Counted from the stretch's first letter, positions 1 to 9,049 are shown. The stretch: DNA of 64,000 nt from Saprospiraceae bacterium (GCA_041392805.1 JAWKLJ010000001.1:1054001-1118000); one strand, 5' to 3'. Numbers and translations are program-made. Notes: generated by a model from the letters alone, not told the origin.

Positions 1-1
1 C

Positions 2-637
2 GATTACCGCTATTTCCCAGAACCAGACCTGCCACCTGTTGTGATCACGCAAACCCAATTGGATCATTTAATAGCGACACAAGCGCCTCTTCCTTGGGCC
101 TTATTCCAACAGTTTATCAACGATTATGGCCTTTCTGTGTATGATACGCAGATTTTAACAGAAGAAAAAGCGACTGCAATTTATTTCCAGAGCCTTTGTG
201 AGCAAACCCCGCTATACAAAGCAGCAGCTAATTTAACCATCAATAAACTCATCCCATTTTGCCAGGAACAAGGCATGGCTATTACTGATTTTACTATTGG
301 TTTTGCTCAGTTAGCCAGCTTCTTACAGCTAATTGAGGATGGAAAAGTCAGCAATACCATTGCCTACCAAAGACTTTTACCTGCGCTGATTGAGCAGCCT
401 GACCAGGCCCCCATTGCCCTGGCAAAATCGCTGAATCTGCTGCAATCAGCCGACGAGGATTTCCTTTCACAATTAGTCGAAGACGTACTATCCGCCTTTC
501 CAGATAAAGTAGATAGCTATAAAAAAGGCAAAAAAGGCCTGATCGGCTTCTTTATGGGTGAAGTGATGAAGCGATCAAAAGGCAAAGCAGAACCTAAGTC
601 TACTAATGCTTTATTAATAGCGCGACTAGGAGAGTGA
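2..637 (+). CDS. gatB: Aspartyl/glutamyl-tRNA amidotransferase subunit B, C-terminal part
   Basis: This is the 3' end of gatB; its start lies before the window. The frame is open from base 2 and begins with DYRYFPEPDLPP, the conserved motif at the end of the GatB catalytic core. The rest matches the helical C-terminal and YqeY-like tail domain that contacts tRNA: a Lys-rich linker, then a GFFMGEVMKRSKGKA segment typical of the tail. GatB works with GatA and GatC to convert Glu-tRNA(Gln) or Asp-tRNA(Asn) to the amidated form in the cytoplasm. An internal ATG-like start near base 41 (a GTG) is not the real start, because the conserved motif is upstream of it. Confidence 0.93.
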   Translation, partial: DYRYFPEPDLPPVVITQTQLDHLIATQAPLPWALFQQFINDYGLSVYDTQILTEEKATAIYFQSLCEQTPLYKAAANLTINKLIPFCQEQGMAITDFTIGFAQLASFLQLIEDGKVSNTIAYQRLLPALIEQPDQAPIALAKSLNLLQSADEDFLSQLVEDVLSAFPDKVDSYKKGKKGLIGFFMGEVMKRSKGKAEPKSTNALLIARLGE

Positions 638-772
638 GGTGGGTATGAGCTCTAAATCTCCTTCCTTAAATCACCTTTTGAGTTTTCGGCCTTTTGAAAG
701 GCTGGCAAGTTGGAATTTTCATTGTCATGGACAAATAATTTTTTTTCCCTATCTTTCGGGAAACGCACCCAA

Positions 773-1114
773 ATGAAACTATTCGAAGACCAGGACCAAA
801 ACCTAAAAAGATATTATAGCATTGGCGAAGTGGCAGAAATGTTTGGCATTTCCAAATCGGTTATTCGCTTTTGGGAAAATGAATTTGAAACCCTTCGACC
901 TCATAAAAACAGCAAGGGAGACCGCCGTTTCACCCTGCAAAACATTGAACAACTCCGCGAAATCCACACCTTGGTCAAAGCGCGTGGTTTCACCCTCGAA
1001 GGAGCAAAAAGAGAACTCAAGCAATTAAAAAACAGAGACAAAGGAAAGGAAGAAACGCTGGAAAAGCTCCAGGCGATTCGTTCCTTTTTGATCGATTTAA
1101 AAACGAAATTATAA
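773..1114 (+). CDS. MerR family transcriptional regulator
   Basis: A 113-residue MerR-type DNA-binding protein. Residues 15-55 form the winged helix-turn-helix (YSIGEVAEMFGISKSVIRFWE, split here as the SIGEVAEMFG and SVIRFWENEF motifs), followed by the wing (GDRRFT) and a coiled-coil helix rich in Lys and Glu. There is no effector domain after the dimerisation helix, as in the short MerR proteins common in Bacteroidota. The ATG at 773 is chosen because the frame's extra 21 codons upstream (from 710) do not resemble the family and include a possible -7 box (TATCTTTC, about 749-756). It converges with the SPOR gene with only 4 bases between them. The target genes are unknown. Confidence 0.88.
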   Translation: MKLFEDQDQNLKRYYSIGEVAEMFGISKSVIRFWENEFETLRPHKNSKGDRRFTLQNIEQLREIHTLVKARGFTLEGAKRELKQLKNRDKGKEETLEKLQAIRSFLIDLKTKL

Positions 1115-1118
1115 GAGA

Positions 1119-1847
1119 TTAAGGACGAAAAACAGGCAAATCGCCAGCAGGCCGGGGATAACCCGTTCCCAGTTTTTTAGTGAAGGCTTTGGCGTTTTCC
1201 AAAGTGGCAAAATGGCCTAAAAGTACTTTAAATGATCGTTTCCCTTCTCCTAAATCCTGCAAAGCAATAAACCCATCGATGTTTCGCTCCGCACTCCATT
1301 TTTCCAAGGCTTTTGCAGCTTTTTCGGCTGTAGAATAGGCACCAACCTGACAGCTATAACCCCCATTGTTGGCCACGGCTTGGGGAAGCTGGCGCTCCAG
1401 GGTGTCTTTTTGAAAGTTTGGCTCATAAATCGGCGGATGAGCATATGCTTTTTGAATCTCCTGGTAGGTACTTGTGTCCCCGATAGGAAATATAGTTGCT
1501 GGGTTCAGCCCTATCGTAGGATAAGCAGATTTAGGCTTTTCCACTTCCTCTCGTTTTATCGTATCTACTGCTGAGGTCGCTTCATTGATATGGTTCTTAG
1601 AAAGGTACAGCGCCAAAAAAAGGATAAAAGAAACAATAGCAATAAAGCTTATCCCACCCATTTCTCGGCGCCGGGATTGAGATTGTTGCTGTTCCAATAT
1701 TTCTCGATAATTGGGTAGGCCATTATGGTGTTCAACTTGTTGGTTTTGTTGCTTAAAAAGCAATTTAACCATAAAAAGGAGCATCATAAGGAGCATGAAA
1801 AAAGCAGTCATGATTTCGCCAGCATACTGAGACATTAATTTTTCCAT
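1119..1847 (-). CDS. Membrane protein with C-terminal SPOR domain
   Basis: A 242-residue protein. The N-terminus has a hydrophobic stretch (about residues 12-30), then a basic and Gln-rich linker, then a second membrane segment (about 64-83, ISFIAIVSFILFLALYL). The C-terminal 75 residues are a SPOR domain (GGYSCQVGAYSTAEKAAKA through FKVLLGHFATLENAKAF), the fold that binds denuded septal peptidoglycan glycans. It probably acts at the cell envelope near the division site. No partner gene lies next to it. The exact function and the topology of the two hydrophobic stretches are inferred. Confidence 0.82.
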   Translation of the reverse strand: MEKLMSQYAGEIMTAFFMLLMMLLFMVKLLFKQQNQQVEHHNGLPNYREILEQQQSQSRRREMGGISFIAIVSFILFLALYLSKNHINEATSAVDTIKREEVEKPKSAYPTIGLNPATIFPIGDTSTYQEIQKAYAHPPIYEPNFQKDTLERQLPQAVANNGGYSCQVGAYSTAEKAAKALEKWSAERNIDGFIALQDLGEGKRSFKVLLGHFATLENAKAFTKKLGTGYPRPAGDLPVFRP

Positions 1848-2193
1848 CTTTCTGGGATTTTAGGTAAGGAAACTAGTAAAAGGGTGTTTATTAAGCGCAG
1901 GTTTGGGGAGGCCTCAATGCCCTGAAAAAAAATTTATGGCTCAAAAAAAATAGACGGGAAGTGATGGGAAGGTTGTGTGATTTCATCCTAGCATTTTTTC
2001 AGGTTAAGAAAAAAATAAACATGTGGTAGTCAGAAAATTCCTATCGCAGATTGGAATCGGCATACCACAGCATAAAAAAGCTAGTAAAATCTTCTCAATA
2101 AGATGGTTTTAGGTAAGACGTGTAATTTTCAAGCCATAATTTAGGCCATTTTGTCGAAAGATGAAAGGGGGAGGTCGAAAAAAGTTGAAAATT
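1848..2193. other. Intergenic region without a recognisable gene
   Basis: This AT-rich 346-base gap lies between the start of the SPOR gene and the end of the ABC ATPase gene, both on the minus strand, so it should carry the SPOR gene's promoter. I see a weak inverted repeat (TGTGGTA near 2020 and TACCACA near 2063) and short A tracts, but no open frame or clear RNA gene. Confidence 0.4.
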
Positions 2194-2814
2194 TTAGACT
2201 TTAAACTGGGTAACATCGATGCGCTCCTCGCAAAAATCAAAATCTACCTCCACGTTGGAGGCGACGATGAGGAGGCGGTCGCGAGCATAGGTATCAATCA
2301 GGGCTCGGTACCATTCGACGCCCTGGGCGTCGAGGTTTGAGGTAGGCTCATCCAGGATGAGGATGTTGGCTTGGGAACAGAGCGCCAGGGCCAATTTCAG
2401 TCTTTGGCGCATACCGGAGGAGAAATCGCGAACCGTTTTATGGGTAGATTTTTCAAGCCCCAAAAGCTGGATAATATCCTGTGGCCCCAAACCATCCAAA
2501 AAAGGTTTAAAGCCCTGGTGAAAGTGTAGGGCTTCTTTTAGGGTGAATTCTTCGATCAATTCGATATAGGGTGCGGCCAAGCATAGGTGCTGGTAGATTT
2601 CCTCTTTGGGCAGGGTGTTGCCCCCAATGCTAAAGGCGACCTTCCCCCTGGAGGGTGTCAAATGTCCAGCTAATATTTTGAGGAGGGTGGATTTACCAGA
2701 GCCATTGGGACCACTGATCGCATAGGAGTGCCCTGACTCCATTTGCAGGTTAACCTGGCGCAAAATCCACTCCATCCTAAAACGTTTGGCCACACCTTCC
2801 AACTCAATCCTCAT
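2194..2814 (-). CDS. ABC transporter ATP-binding protein
   Basis: A 206-residue ATPase subunit with all standard motifs: Walker A (GPNGSGKST, residues 35-43), ABC signature (FSSGMRQ, 131-137) and Walker B with catalytic Glu (ILILDEP, 151-157). Length and spacing fit a minimal nucleotide-binding domain, so the membrane part must be encoded elsewhere. The start at MRIELEG is preferred over an upstream in-frame ATG because it begins the first beta strand and gives an 11-base overlap with lpxA. This overlap suggests translational coupling to the lipid A genes, but the substrate cannot be told from sequence; ATPases of this kind often partner with small ABC-2 permeases. Confidence 0.88.
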   Translation of the reverse strand: MRIELEGVAKRFRMEWILRQVNLQMESGHSYAISGPNGSGKSTLLKILAGHLTPSRGKVAFSIGGNTLPKEEIYQHLCLAAPYIELIEEFTLKEALHFHQGFKPFLDGLGPQDIIQLLGLEKSTHKTVRDFSSGMRQRLKLALALCSQANILILDEPTSNLDAQGVEWYRALIDTYARDRLLIVASNVEVDFDFCEERIDVTQFKV

Positions 2815-3616
2815 ACACACTACTTCCATTTACCTTATGAAACCCTCTAACAATACCGGTTTCAGCCTGCCGAATAAAGGAGAGGATGCTTTCGCGTTCA
2901 GGCGTAGGTTCTATCGTGCTTTCAATTTCATCCAAGGCATTAGAGATGTTATAGCCTTTAACGAAAAGGATGCGATAAATTTCGTGAATCTGGTTGATGG
3001 TTTCTTCCGGGAAGTTTCGACGGCGCAAGCCAATTCCATTGACGCCGGCATAGGCGAGGGGTTCGCGTGCTGCCTTGATGTATGGCGGCACATTTTTGCG
3101 AACCAAAGACGCTCCAGCGATAAAGCTATGCTTGCCAATTTTGGTAAATTGCTGAACAGCCACCAGCCCTTCCAGGATGACCCAATCTTCGATTTCAACA
3201 TGGCCAGCCAAGTTGACATTATTGGCCAGGATAACGTGATCACCCAAAATGCAATCATGGGCAATATGAACATAGGCCATCAGCAAGCAGTGACTTCCAA
3301 CCCTGGTTTGATGTGCATAAGCGGTTCCCCTGTTGACGGTGACATACTCGCGGATAATGGTATTATCCCCAATGACAGCAATAGATTCTTCGCCTTGAAA
3401 CTTGAGGTCCTGGGGAACACCGGAAATGACAGCTCCAGGAAAAATTTTACAATTTTTACCAATACGTGCGCCATTAAAGATCGTGACATTTGGCCCTATC
3501 CAGGTGCCATCGCCAATTTCGACATCCTCGTCGATAAAGGTGAAAGGTCCAATCGTGACATTTTCACCAACTTTCGCCTTAGGATGTACAACACTGTGAG
3601 ATTGTAGATAATTCAT
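2804..3616 (-). CDS. lpxA: Acyl-ACP--UDP-N-acetylglucosamine O-acyltransferase
   Basis: LpxA carries out the first step of lipid A synthesis, transferring a hydroxyacyl chain from ACP to the 3-OH of UDP-GlcNAc in the cytoplasm. The 270-residue protein has the left-handed beta-helix hexapeptide repeats over residues 8-190 (for example VGENVTIGPF, IGDGTWIGPN), the catalytic His in HIAHDC (H120, equivalent to E. coli H125) and the helical C-terminal domain. It follows lpxC-fabZ with 3 bases between stop and start, and overlaps the ABC ATPase gene, so the three genes are very probably one operon. Confidence 0.96.
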   Translation of the reverse strand: MNYLQSHSVVHPKAKVGENVTIGPFTFIDEDVEIGDGTWIGPNVTIFNGARIGKNCKIFPGAVISGVPQDLKFQGEESIAVIGDNTIIREYVTVNRGTAYAHQTRVGSHCLLMAYVHIAHDCILGDHVILANNVNLAGHVEIEDWVILEGLVAVQQFTKIGKHSFIAGASLVRKNVPPYIKAAREPLAYAGVNGIGLRRRNFPEETINQIHEIYRILFVKGYNISNALDEIESTIEPTPERESILSFIRQAETGIVRGFHKVNGSSVYED

Positions 3617-3619
3617 ATA

Positions 3620-5008
3620 TTATGAGCGCTTAACAATTTGAGCTGTTAACTCGCCTTCTGTTACAATTTTATTACCAACGTATGCGGTTGCCTGCATTTG
3701 GCAAATTCCTCGCCGAATGGGGGCCAACAATTCCAGTTTCAACAGTAACGTATCTCCAGGTAACACTTTATTCTTGAATTTCACATTATCGACCTTAATG
3801 AAATAAGTGTCGAACTGCCCTTTATCTCCTACGCTATTGATAGCTAAAATACCGCCTGTCTGTGCAAGTGCCTCAATGATCAAAACGCCTGGCATCACAG
3901 GGTTCCCCGGAAAATGTCCCTGAAAAAACAATTCGTTGAAAGCAACACTTTTTACACCTACGACATGATTATCAGATATTTCGATAATTTTATCGACTAG
4001 CAAAAAGGGATAGCGATGAGGTAACCATTCGGCAATTTGCACAACGTCATAAATGGGATCTTTATTGGGGTCATATTTAGGTTTCCCTCTCAGTTTTCGC
4101 TGTTCTTGATAATGTTTTTTCAACAAACTTGTAAAAGCAACATTGGCAGAATGGCCGGGTTTAGTTGCAATAATTTTTCCCTTGATCGGCTTCCCAAGCA
4201 GGGTGATGTCTCCGATGACATCGAGCAATTTATGCCTGGCAGGTTCATTTTTAAACTTGAGTTCCAGCGTATTTAAGACCCCTTCGCTGGTCACCTTCAC
4301 CTGTTTTTTGCCAAGTTTATTGGCCAGAACATCCAATTCTGGCTGTTTCATCTTTCTATCTACGATCACAATGGCATTGTCCAGGTCACCCCCTTTAATC
4401 AGTCCTTGCTGGAAAAGCGCCTCCAACTCATGTAAGAAGACAAAGGTTCTGCAAGGTGCAACCTGACTGGCATAATCCTCGCCATTTTTGAAACTGGCAT
4501 ACTGTTGTCCCAGTACCGCCGAATTGAAATCAATCATCGTAATGACTTCAAAATGATCCGCCGGAAGGGCCAGCAATTCCGTTCCAGTTACCTCATCCAC
4601 ATAAGAAATGGGTTCCTCTATGACAAAATACTCTCTATCGGCATTTTGTTCTTCAATGCCTGCTTCGATGATAGCATTGACGAAAGGGCCAGCGCTACCA
4701 TCCATGATGGGTACCTCTGGGCCATCAATTTCCAACAGGATATTATCTACATCCATTCCCCTTATGGCGGACAAGACGTGTTCCACTGTCCTTACTTGGG
4801 CTTCTCCCAACTGCAAACAGGTACTCCTATCGGTAGACACTACCCTACTAACATCTGCATTCATAATAGGTTTGTCGGTCAGGTCTATCCGTTGAAATTT
4901 TATGCCGTGCTCTTCCGGAGCAGGTTTCAAATTGATCATGACCGCTTTTCCCGTATGCAAACCTACACCTTTTAGGGATACCGACTTTTTGATGGTACGT
5001 TGTTTCAT
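3620..5008 (-). CDS. lpxC-fabZ: Bifunctional LpxC deacetylase / FabZ dehydratase fusion
   Basis: This 462-residue protein joins two enzymes. Residues 1-300 are LpxC, the zinc deacetylase that commits UDP-3-acyl-GlcNAc to lipid A; the metal ligands H77, H259 and D263 and the catalytic H286 (KPGHSANV) are present. Residues 318-462 are FabZ, the hotdog-fold hydroxyacyl-ACP dehydratase, with LPHRYPFLLVDK and the catalytic His and Glu in GHFPGNPVMPG (H365) and ALAQTGG (E379). The fusion is a known Bacteroidota arrangement and links fatty acid supply to lipid A. It lies between lpxD (134 bases upstream) and lpxA. Confidence 0.97.
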   Translation of the reverse strand: MKQRTIKKSVSLKGVGLHTGKAVMINLKPAPEEHGIKFQRIDLTDKPIMNADVSRVVSTDRSTCLQLGEAQVRTVEHVLSAIRGMDVDNILLEIDGPEVPIMDGSAGPFVNAIIEAGIEEQNADREYFVIEEPISYVDEVTGTELLALPADHFEVITMIDFNSAVLGQQYASFKNGEDYASQVAPCRTFVFLHELEALFQQGLIKGGDLDNAIVIVDRKMKQPELDVLANKLGKKQVKVTSEGVLNTLELKFKNEPARHKLLDVIGDITLLGKPIKGKIIATKPGHSANVAFTSLLKKHYQEQRKLRGKPKYDPNKDPIYDVVQIAEWLPHRYPFLLVDKIIEISDNHVVGVKSVAFNELFFQGHFPGNPVMPGVLIIEALAQTGGILAINSVGDKGQFDTYFIKVDNVKFKNKVLPGDTLLLKLELLAPIRRGICQMQATAYVGNKIVTEGELTAQIVKRS

Positions 5009-5142
5009 ATATAGTCGACTAAAAAATAAAAATATTCATTAAAGCTTTCCCTGCAAGGCTTTACTTTTCTATAAAGCCTTTTCCATCCAAAAGGATGCAT
5101 CAAAGGGAACTAATATTTTGGAATAAATCTTTGATCGGAATT

Positions 5143-6174
5143 TCAATCCTTCTTTTCCAGCCTTTTTTCCAGTTGGCTAAAACGTTTATACAATTCCGGT
5201 AATTTTTTGAACACCGCATAAGAGCGGATATAGTCTTTGTAGGAAATGGCTGGTGAACCAAATAAAGTTGTCCCCGGTTCTTTTACGGCTGCAGCAATAC
5301 CACTTTGGGCTTGGATGCGGGTGCCGTCAGCAATAGAGACGTGGCCCACAAACCCTACCTGTCCACCGATCATACAATAGTTTCCTATTTTTGTACTGCC
5401 TGCAATGCCGGTTTGAGCAGCAATTATAGTGTGTTCTCCGATGACGGCATTATGACCAACCTGAATCAAATTGTCTAATTTTGCCCCTTTTCTAATAATG
5501 GTGGATCCCATTGTAGCCCTATCGATGGTCGTATTCGCTCCAATTTCGACATTTTCTTCTATCACCACATTTCCCACATGAGCTATCTTTTCATAATGGC
5601 CATCTTTTTGTGGCGCAAACCCCAAGCCATCTGCACCAATCACAACATTGGCATGAATGATACAGTAATCTCCTATTTTACATTCGTGATAAATTTTAAC
5701 CCCTGGATAAAGGATGACATGCTTGCCTAACTCAACCCCTTTGCCTAAATAGACCTGGCTGTAAAGGGTACAATGATCTCCCACACGTACACCTTCCTCA
5801 ATAACCGTAAAATCCCCAACACTTACCCCCTCTCCCAAAACAACACTTGCATGAATAGCTGCCCGTGTGGAAAGAACAGCTTCTTGTTTCCCTTGTGGCC
5901 CAAAATGTTTTAACAGCTGGGTGATAGCATCATAGACATTATCTACCCGTACCAATGTGGCGGAAATAGCCTTCCTGGCCTTGAATTGGCGGTCAACCAA
6001 CAAGACAGATGCCCTGGTCGTATAGACAAACTCCTCGTATTTCAGGTTACTTAGGAAAGAAATCGACCCAGGTTCACCTTCCTCTATTTTGCTAGGCCGG
6101 TCAACAAGTATATCCGGATTTCCTTCTACTGTTCCATTGAGTAATTGGGCTAAAGCCCTTGCTGAAAGCTGCAT
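5143..6174 (-). CDS. lpxD: UDP-3-O-(3-hydroxyacyl)glucosamine N-acyltransferase
   Basis: LpxD adds the second hydroxyacyl chain to the deacetylated product of LpxC. The 343-residue protein has the N-terminal uridine-binding domain (residues 1-100, with SISFLSNLKYEEF), then a long left-handed beta-helix of hexapeptide repeats, and the catalytic His in IQVGHNAVIG. A C-terminal helix (about 315-343) matches the family. It is the first gene of the minus-strand lipid A group and diverges from hemC. A TAnnTTTG box lies only 5 bases upstream of its ATG, so the transcript may be leaderless. Confidence 0.96.
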   Translation of the reverse strand: MQLSARALAQLLNGTVEGNPDILVDRPSKIEEGEPGSISFLSNLKYEEFVYTTRASVLLVDRQFKARKAISATLVRVDNVYDAITQLLKHFGPQGKQEAVLSTRAAIHASVVLGEGVSVGDFTVIEEGVRVGDHCTLYSQVYLGKGVELGKHVILYPGVKIYHECKIGDYCIIHANVVIGADGLGFAPQKDGHYEKIAHVGNVVIEENVEIGANTTIDRATMGSTIIRKGAKLDNLIQVGHNAVIGEHTIIAAQTGIAGSTKIGNYCMIGGQVGFVGHVSIADGTRIQAQSGIAAAVKEPGTTLFGSPAISYKDYIRSYAVFKKLPELYKRFSQLEKRLEKKD

Positions 6175-6178
6175 GCGG

Positions 6179-6186
6179 CAAAGGTA
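6179..6186 (-). promoter_or_regulatory. -7 promoter box for lpxD
   Basis: Read on the minus strand this is TACCTTTG, a match to the Bacteroidota -7 consensus TAnnTTTG. It ends 5 bases before the lpxD ATG, which would place the transcription start at or within a base or two of the start codon. No clear TTTG -33 element is visible at the usual distance. Confidence 0.45.
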
Positions 6187-6264
6187 GAAAAAAGTTTGGA
6201 TTGTCTTATCGCTATGAAAGTGATCTTTAAATACCCTAATTTTATGGTAGTAGGGAAGAAAATG

Positions 6265-6272
6265 TATCTTTG
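6265..6272 (+). promoter_or_regulatory. -7 promoter box for hemC
   Basis: TATCTTTG matches the TAnnTTTG -7 consensus exactly. Transcription would begin near 6277, which is downstream of every in-frame ATG of hemC and so points to the TTG at 6289 as the true start. The -33 region holds TTTATGG rather than a perfect TTTG. Confidence 0.5.
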
Positions 6273-6288
6273 CAAAAAAAGTGTACTA

Positions 6289-7182
6289 TTGAACTCGATT
6301 TTAAAGATTGGAACTAGAGGAAGTAAACTGGCACTTTGGCAGGCTCAGTTCACGCAGGAAAAATTAAAAGAAATTGGTATCTCCTCCGAATTAATTATTA
6401 TTACAACCCAGGGAGATAAAATACAACACCTAAGTTTCGATAAAATAGAGGGAAAAGGCTTTTTCACAAAAGAGATAGAGGAAGCCTTACTGAAAGGTGA
6501 AATAGATTTGGCTGTTCATTCGATGAAAGACTTGCCTACCACCTCCCCTGAAGGCCTCGTCATTGGAGCTGTTTCTTATCGGGAAGATCCCGCAGATTGG
6601 CTGGTCATCCGAAAAAACGCCCTTGACAATAAACACTTGTTTAAACTTAAAAGCGAAGCGATCGTTGGAACCTCTTCTGCCAGAAGAAAAGCACAAATGC
6701 ACCATTTCCGTCCGGATGTTCAATTAAAAGACATCAGAGGAAATGTGCCAACTCGATTGGCCAAGCTTCAATCTGGCGATTTTGATGCCATTATGTTGGC
6801 CGCAGCTGGATTAACCCGACTCCAGATAGATACTGTTGATTTTGAAATAGTAAAATTAAGTCCAAAGGAATTTATTCCAGCCCCGGCCCAAGGCGTATTA
6901 GCTTTTCAAACATTAGCGGACAATATAGCGGTTAGGAAAATTTTAAAAAAATTACACCACCCCGAAGTCTCCAAAAGAACCAATATTGAAAGAAAAGTAT
7001 TACAATTACTTGGCGGCGGTTGTCATATGCCGCTCGGGGTCTATTGTGAAGCCGACATTAACGGTAATTACCACGTTTGGGCTGCAAAGGCAGACCACTC
7101 CGAAGGGCCAATCAAAAGTGTTCGCCTTTCTTCCAGTACTAGTTTTGAATTGGCTGAGCAAGTTATTTCTGCGTTGAGGTAA
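6289..7182 (+). CDS. hemC: Hydroxymethylbilane synthase (porphobilinogen deaminase)
   Basis: HemC polymerises four porphobilinogens into hydroxymethylbilane in tetrapyrrole synthesis. The frame contains the family's N-terminal motif ILKIGTRGSKLALWQAQ, the substrate-binding DLAVHSMKDLPT and GTSSARRKAQ segments, and the dipyrromethane cofactor Cys in LGGGCHMPLG. Upstream in-frame ATGs exist (6196, 6244, 6262), but they precede or overlap a TATCTTTG promoter box. The TTG at 6289 puts the conserved motif four codons in, as in homologues, so I use it; 6262 is the alternative. hemD follows after one intervening gene. Confidence 0.93.
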   Translation: MNSILKIGTRGSKLALWQAQFTQEKLKEIGISSELIIITTQGDKIQHLSFDKIEGKGFFTKEIEEALLKGEIDLAVHSMKDLPTTSPEGLVIGAVSYREDPADWLVIRKNALDNKHLFKLKSEAIVGTSSARRKAQMHHFRPDVQLKDIRGNVPTRLAKLQSGDFDAIMLAAAGLTRLQIDTVDFEIVKLSPKEFIPAPAQGVLAFQTLADNIAVRKILKKLHHPEVSKRTNIERKVLQLLGGGCHMPLGVYCEADINGNYHVWAAKADHSEGPIKSVRLSSSTSFELAEQVISALR

Positions 7183-7382
7183 CCTGTTTTAAACAACTGT
7201 AGTAAAAGTAAAATAGCACTTATCATATAGTAAGAAACCCAACCCCATATTCCCCAATATACCTATAACCTGTAAGTTAATTTGTTCATCCCAAATGTTA
7301 TCGTTCGGATAGTCATTTCTGTGTTATACGTCATTATCAAAAAATTAAGCAGTTATATCAAACAAAAATTAGCTATCAGATT

Positions 7383-8294
7383 ATGCAACCAAAGATGATG
7401 AAAATAGGTGTTTTCTATGATGGTAATTATTTCTTGCACGTAAGTAATTATTATAATTATGACCATCCTAAAAAAAGGCGCTTAAGTATTACAGGTATTC
7501 ATGAATTTATCCGAAACCAAGTTGCTTTTCACGAGAAAACGGATATCAGGCGATGCCAAATCGTTGATGCGCACTACTTTAGAGGGAGACTTAGCGCACA
7601 CGAAGCCAGTCAAAGGGGATACACGCTTTATTGGGATCGTGTATTTGATGATGTGCTCATGTCAGCAGGGGTTACTACCCATTATTTGCCTTTAAGGGTT
7701 TTTAATGGTCGGCGCGAAGAAAAAGGCATCGACGTTTGGCTGGCACTTGAGGTTTTCGAACAAACCTTCTATAAAAGGTTTGACGTCATTGTGCTCATTA
7801 CTTCGGATGGTGACTATGTCCCACTGGTGAAAAAAGTAAATACCCTCGGTACCCGGGTTATGGTCATCAGTTGGGATTTTGAATATACTACCGACACGGG
7901 CAAACAGATGATTACGCGGACTTCCCAGGACTTACTCGAAGGGGTGAGTTATCCCTACGCTATGCATGAACTGATAGATCAAAAAGGGGGCCGCAAAGAT
8001 CCTTTAATTGAAGGGCTATTTGTACCTGGCGAAAGCCGTATCACCATGCCTGAAAAAAAACCAACGCCACCAACGGGAGATGTAAATGTTAGCACCATTC
8101 ATAGCCTGAAAAATGGATATGGCTTTATCAGTTTCCCGCCTAACAACCTGTTTTTCCATTATACGAGTGTTATAGATGGTGATTTCAATGAATTACAAAT
8201 TGGAGATGAAGTAGAATTTACGATAGAGCTGAATGATGATGGCCAGCAAGTCGCCCAAAATGTTCATGTGTTATGGTGGGATGAAGAAGAATAA
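7383..8294 (+). CDS. NYN-domain ribonuclease with C-terminal cold-shock domain
   Basis: A 303-residue protein in two parts. Residues 5-180 are a NYN/LabA-type PIN-fold nuclease domain with the acidic metal-binding residues of the family: D13 (FYDGNY), D117 (KGIDVWL) and D142/D144 (TSDGDYVPL). Residues 235-300 are a cold-shock-like OB fold (KNGYGFISF and NLFFHYTSV match the RNP1 and RNP2 motifs). This suggests an RNA-cleaving enzyme guided by its own RNA-binding domain. Its stop codon overlaps the hemD start by 14 bases, so the two are cotranslated. The RNA target is not known. Confidence 0.85.
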   Translation: MQPKMMKIGVFYDGNYFLHVSNYYNYDHPKKRRLSITGIHEFIRNQVAFHEKTDIRRCQIVDAHYFRGRLSAHEASQRGYTLYWDRVFDDVLMSAGVTTHYLPLRVFNGRREEKGIDVWLALEVFEQTFYKRFDVIVLITSDGDYVPLVKKVNTLGTRVMVISWDFEYTTDTGKQMITRTSQDLLEGVSYPYAMHELIDQKGGRKDPLIEGLFVPGESRITMPEKKPTPPTGDVNVSTIHSLKNGYGFISFPPNNLFFHYTSVIDGDFNELQIGDEVEFTIELNDDGQQVAQNVHVLWWDEEE

Positions 8295-8973
8295 AACAAG
8301 GGTCTTTATCAGTCGAACACTTGATCAGGATAGCCCTTTTTTACAATTGTTGCAGAACCAAAACTATGAAGTAATCGGGCAATCCTTAATCGCTTTTGAA
8401 GGCGTTTCGTTTTCGCAATGGCCTGATTGCGATTGGCTTTTTTTTTATAGCGCCAATGCAGCTTATTTTTTTGATCTAGGTTTACAAGCCTTAGGGCAGC
8501 CCTGGCCAGGTAAACAGAAACTGGCAGCCATGGGCCAGGGAACAGCCAAATGGTTACTGGACCATCATCACCCCGTGGATTTTGTTGGCATGGGAAAGCC
8601 CGCCGACACTGCTAAGGCTTTTTTACAGGTAGCTAAGGGGCAGCGGGTACTGTTCCCCAGGGCTCGTTTCTCCAAACGATCCATTCAGCAGCTATTGGGT
8701 GATCAAATCGAAGGTATTGATTTAATTGTCTATCACAATGCCCCTAAAAAGGAATTGTCTATACCGCTTGTTGATATCTTGGTCTTTACCAGTCCGATGA
8801 ATGTACAAGCTTATTTTCAGCATTACCCCAAAAGCGAAAAACAGCAAATCATTAGTATCGGTGCGACGACAACGGCAGCCTTGAGCACAGTCGGCCTAAG
8901 TATTGCCGCAGAGGCGGAGATAGCTACTGTGCAATCCTTAGCCAAAGCCGTTTTGGCGCTAGGTGCTCGTTGA
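8281..8973 (+). CDS. hemD: Uroporphyrinogen-III synthase
   Basis: HemD closes and inverts ring D of hydroxymethylbilane to give uroporphyrinogen III. The 230-residue protein is weakly conserved, as usual for this family, but has the recognisable N-terminus (RVFISRTLDQDSPF), the DWLFFYSANAAYFF segment, the VDILVFTSPMNVQAYF segment and the C-terminal ISIGATTTAALSTVGL motif. The ATG at 8281 is chosen over an in-frame one at 8233 because it begins the first beta strand; it overlaps the NYN gene by 14 bases. It completes the hem set with hemC just upstream. Confidence 0.87.
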   Translation: MKKNKTRVFISRTLDQDSPFLQLLQNQNYEVIGQSLIAFEGVSFSQWPDCDWLFFYSANAAYFFDLGLQALGQPWPGKQKLAAMGQGTAKWLLDHHHPVDFVGMGKPADTAKAFLQVAKGQRVLFPRARFSKRSIQQLLGDQIEGIDLIVYHNAPKKELSIPLVDILVFTSPMNVQAYFQHYPKSEKQQIISIGATTTAALSTVGLSIAAEAEIATVQSLAKAVLALGAR

Positions 8974-9049
8974 TAGGATAAAGTGGTCAGCTTGGCTTAC
9001 AAGGGTAGCCAGGAACTGTATCTTTTTGCTGCATCAGAATTATAGTCTT

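Noticed and set aside
2786..3607. Plus-strand frame of 273 codons
   Set aside because: It is antisense to lpxA, whose motifs and catalytic His are clear on the minus strand.
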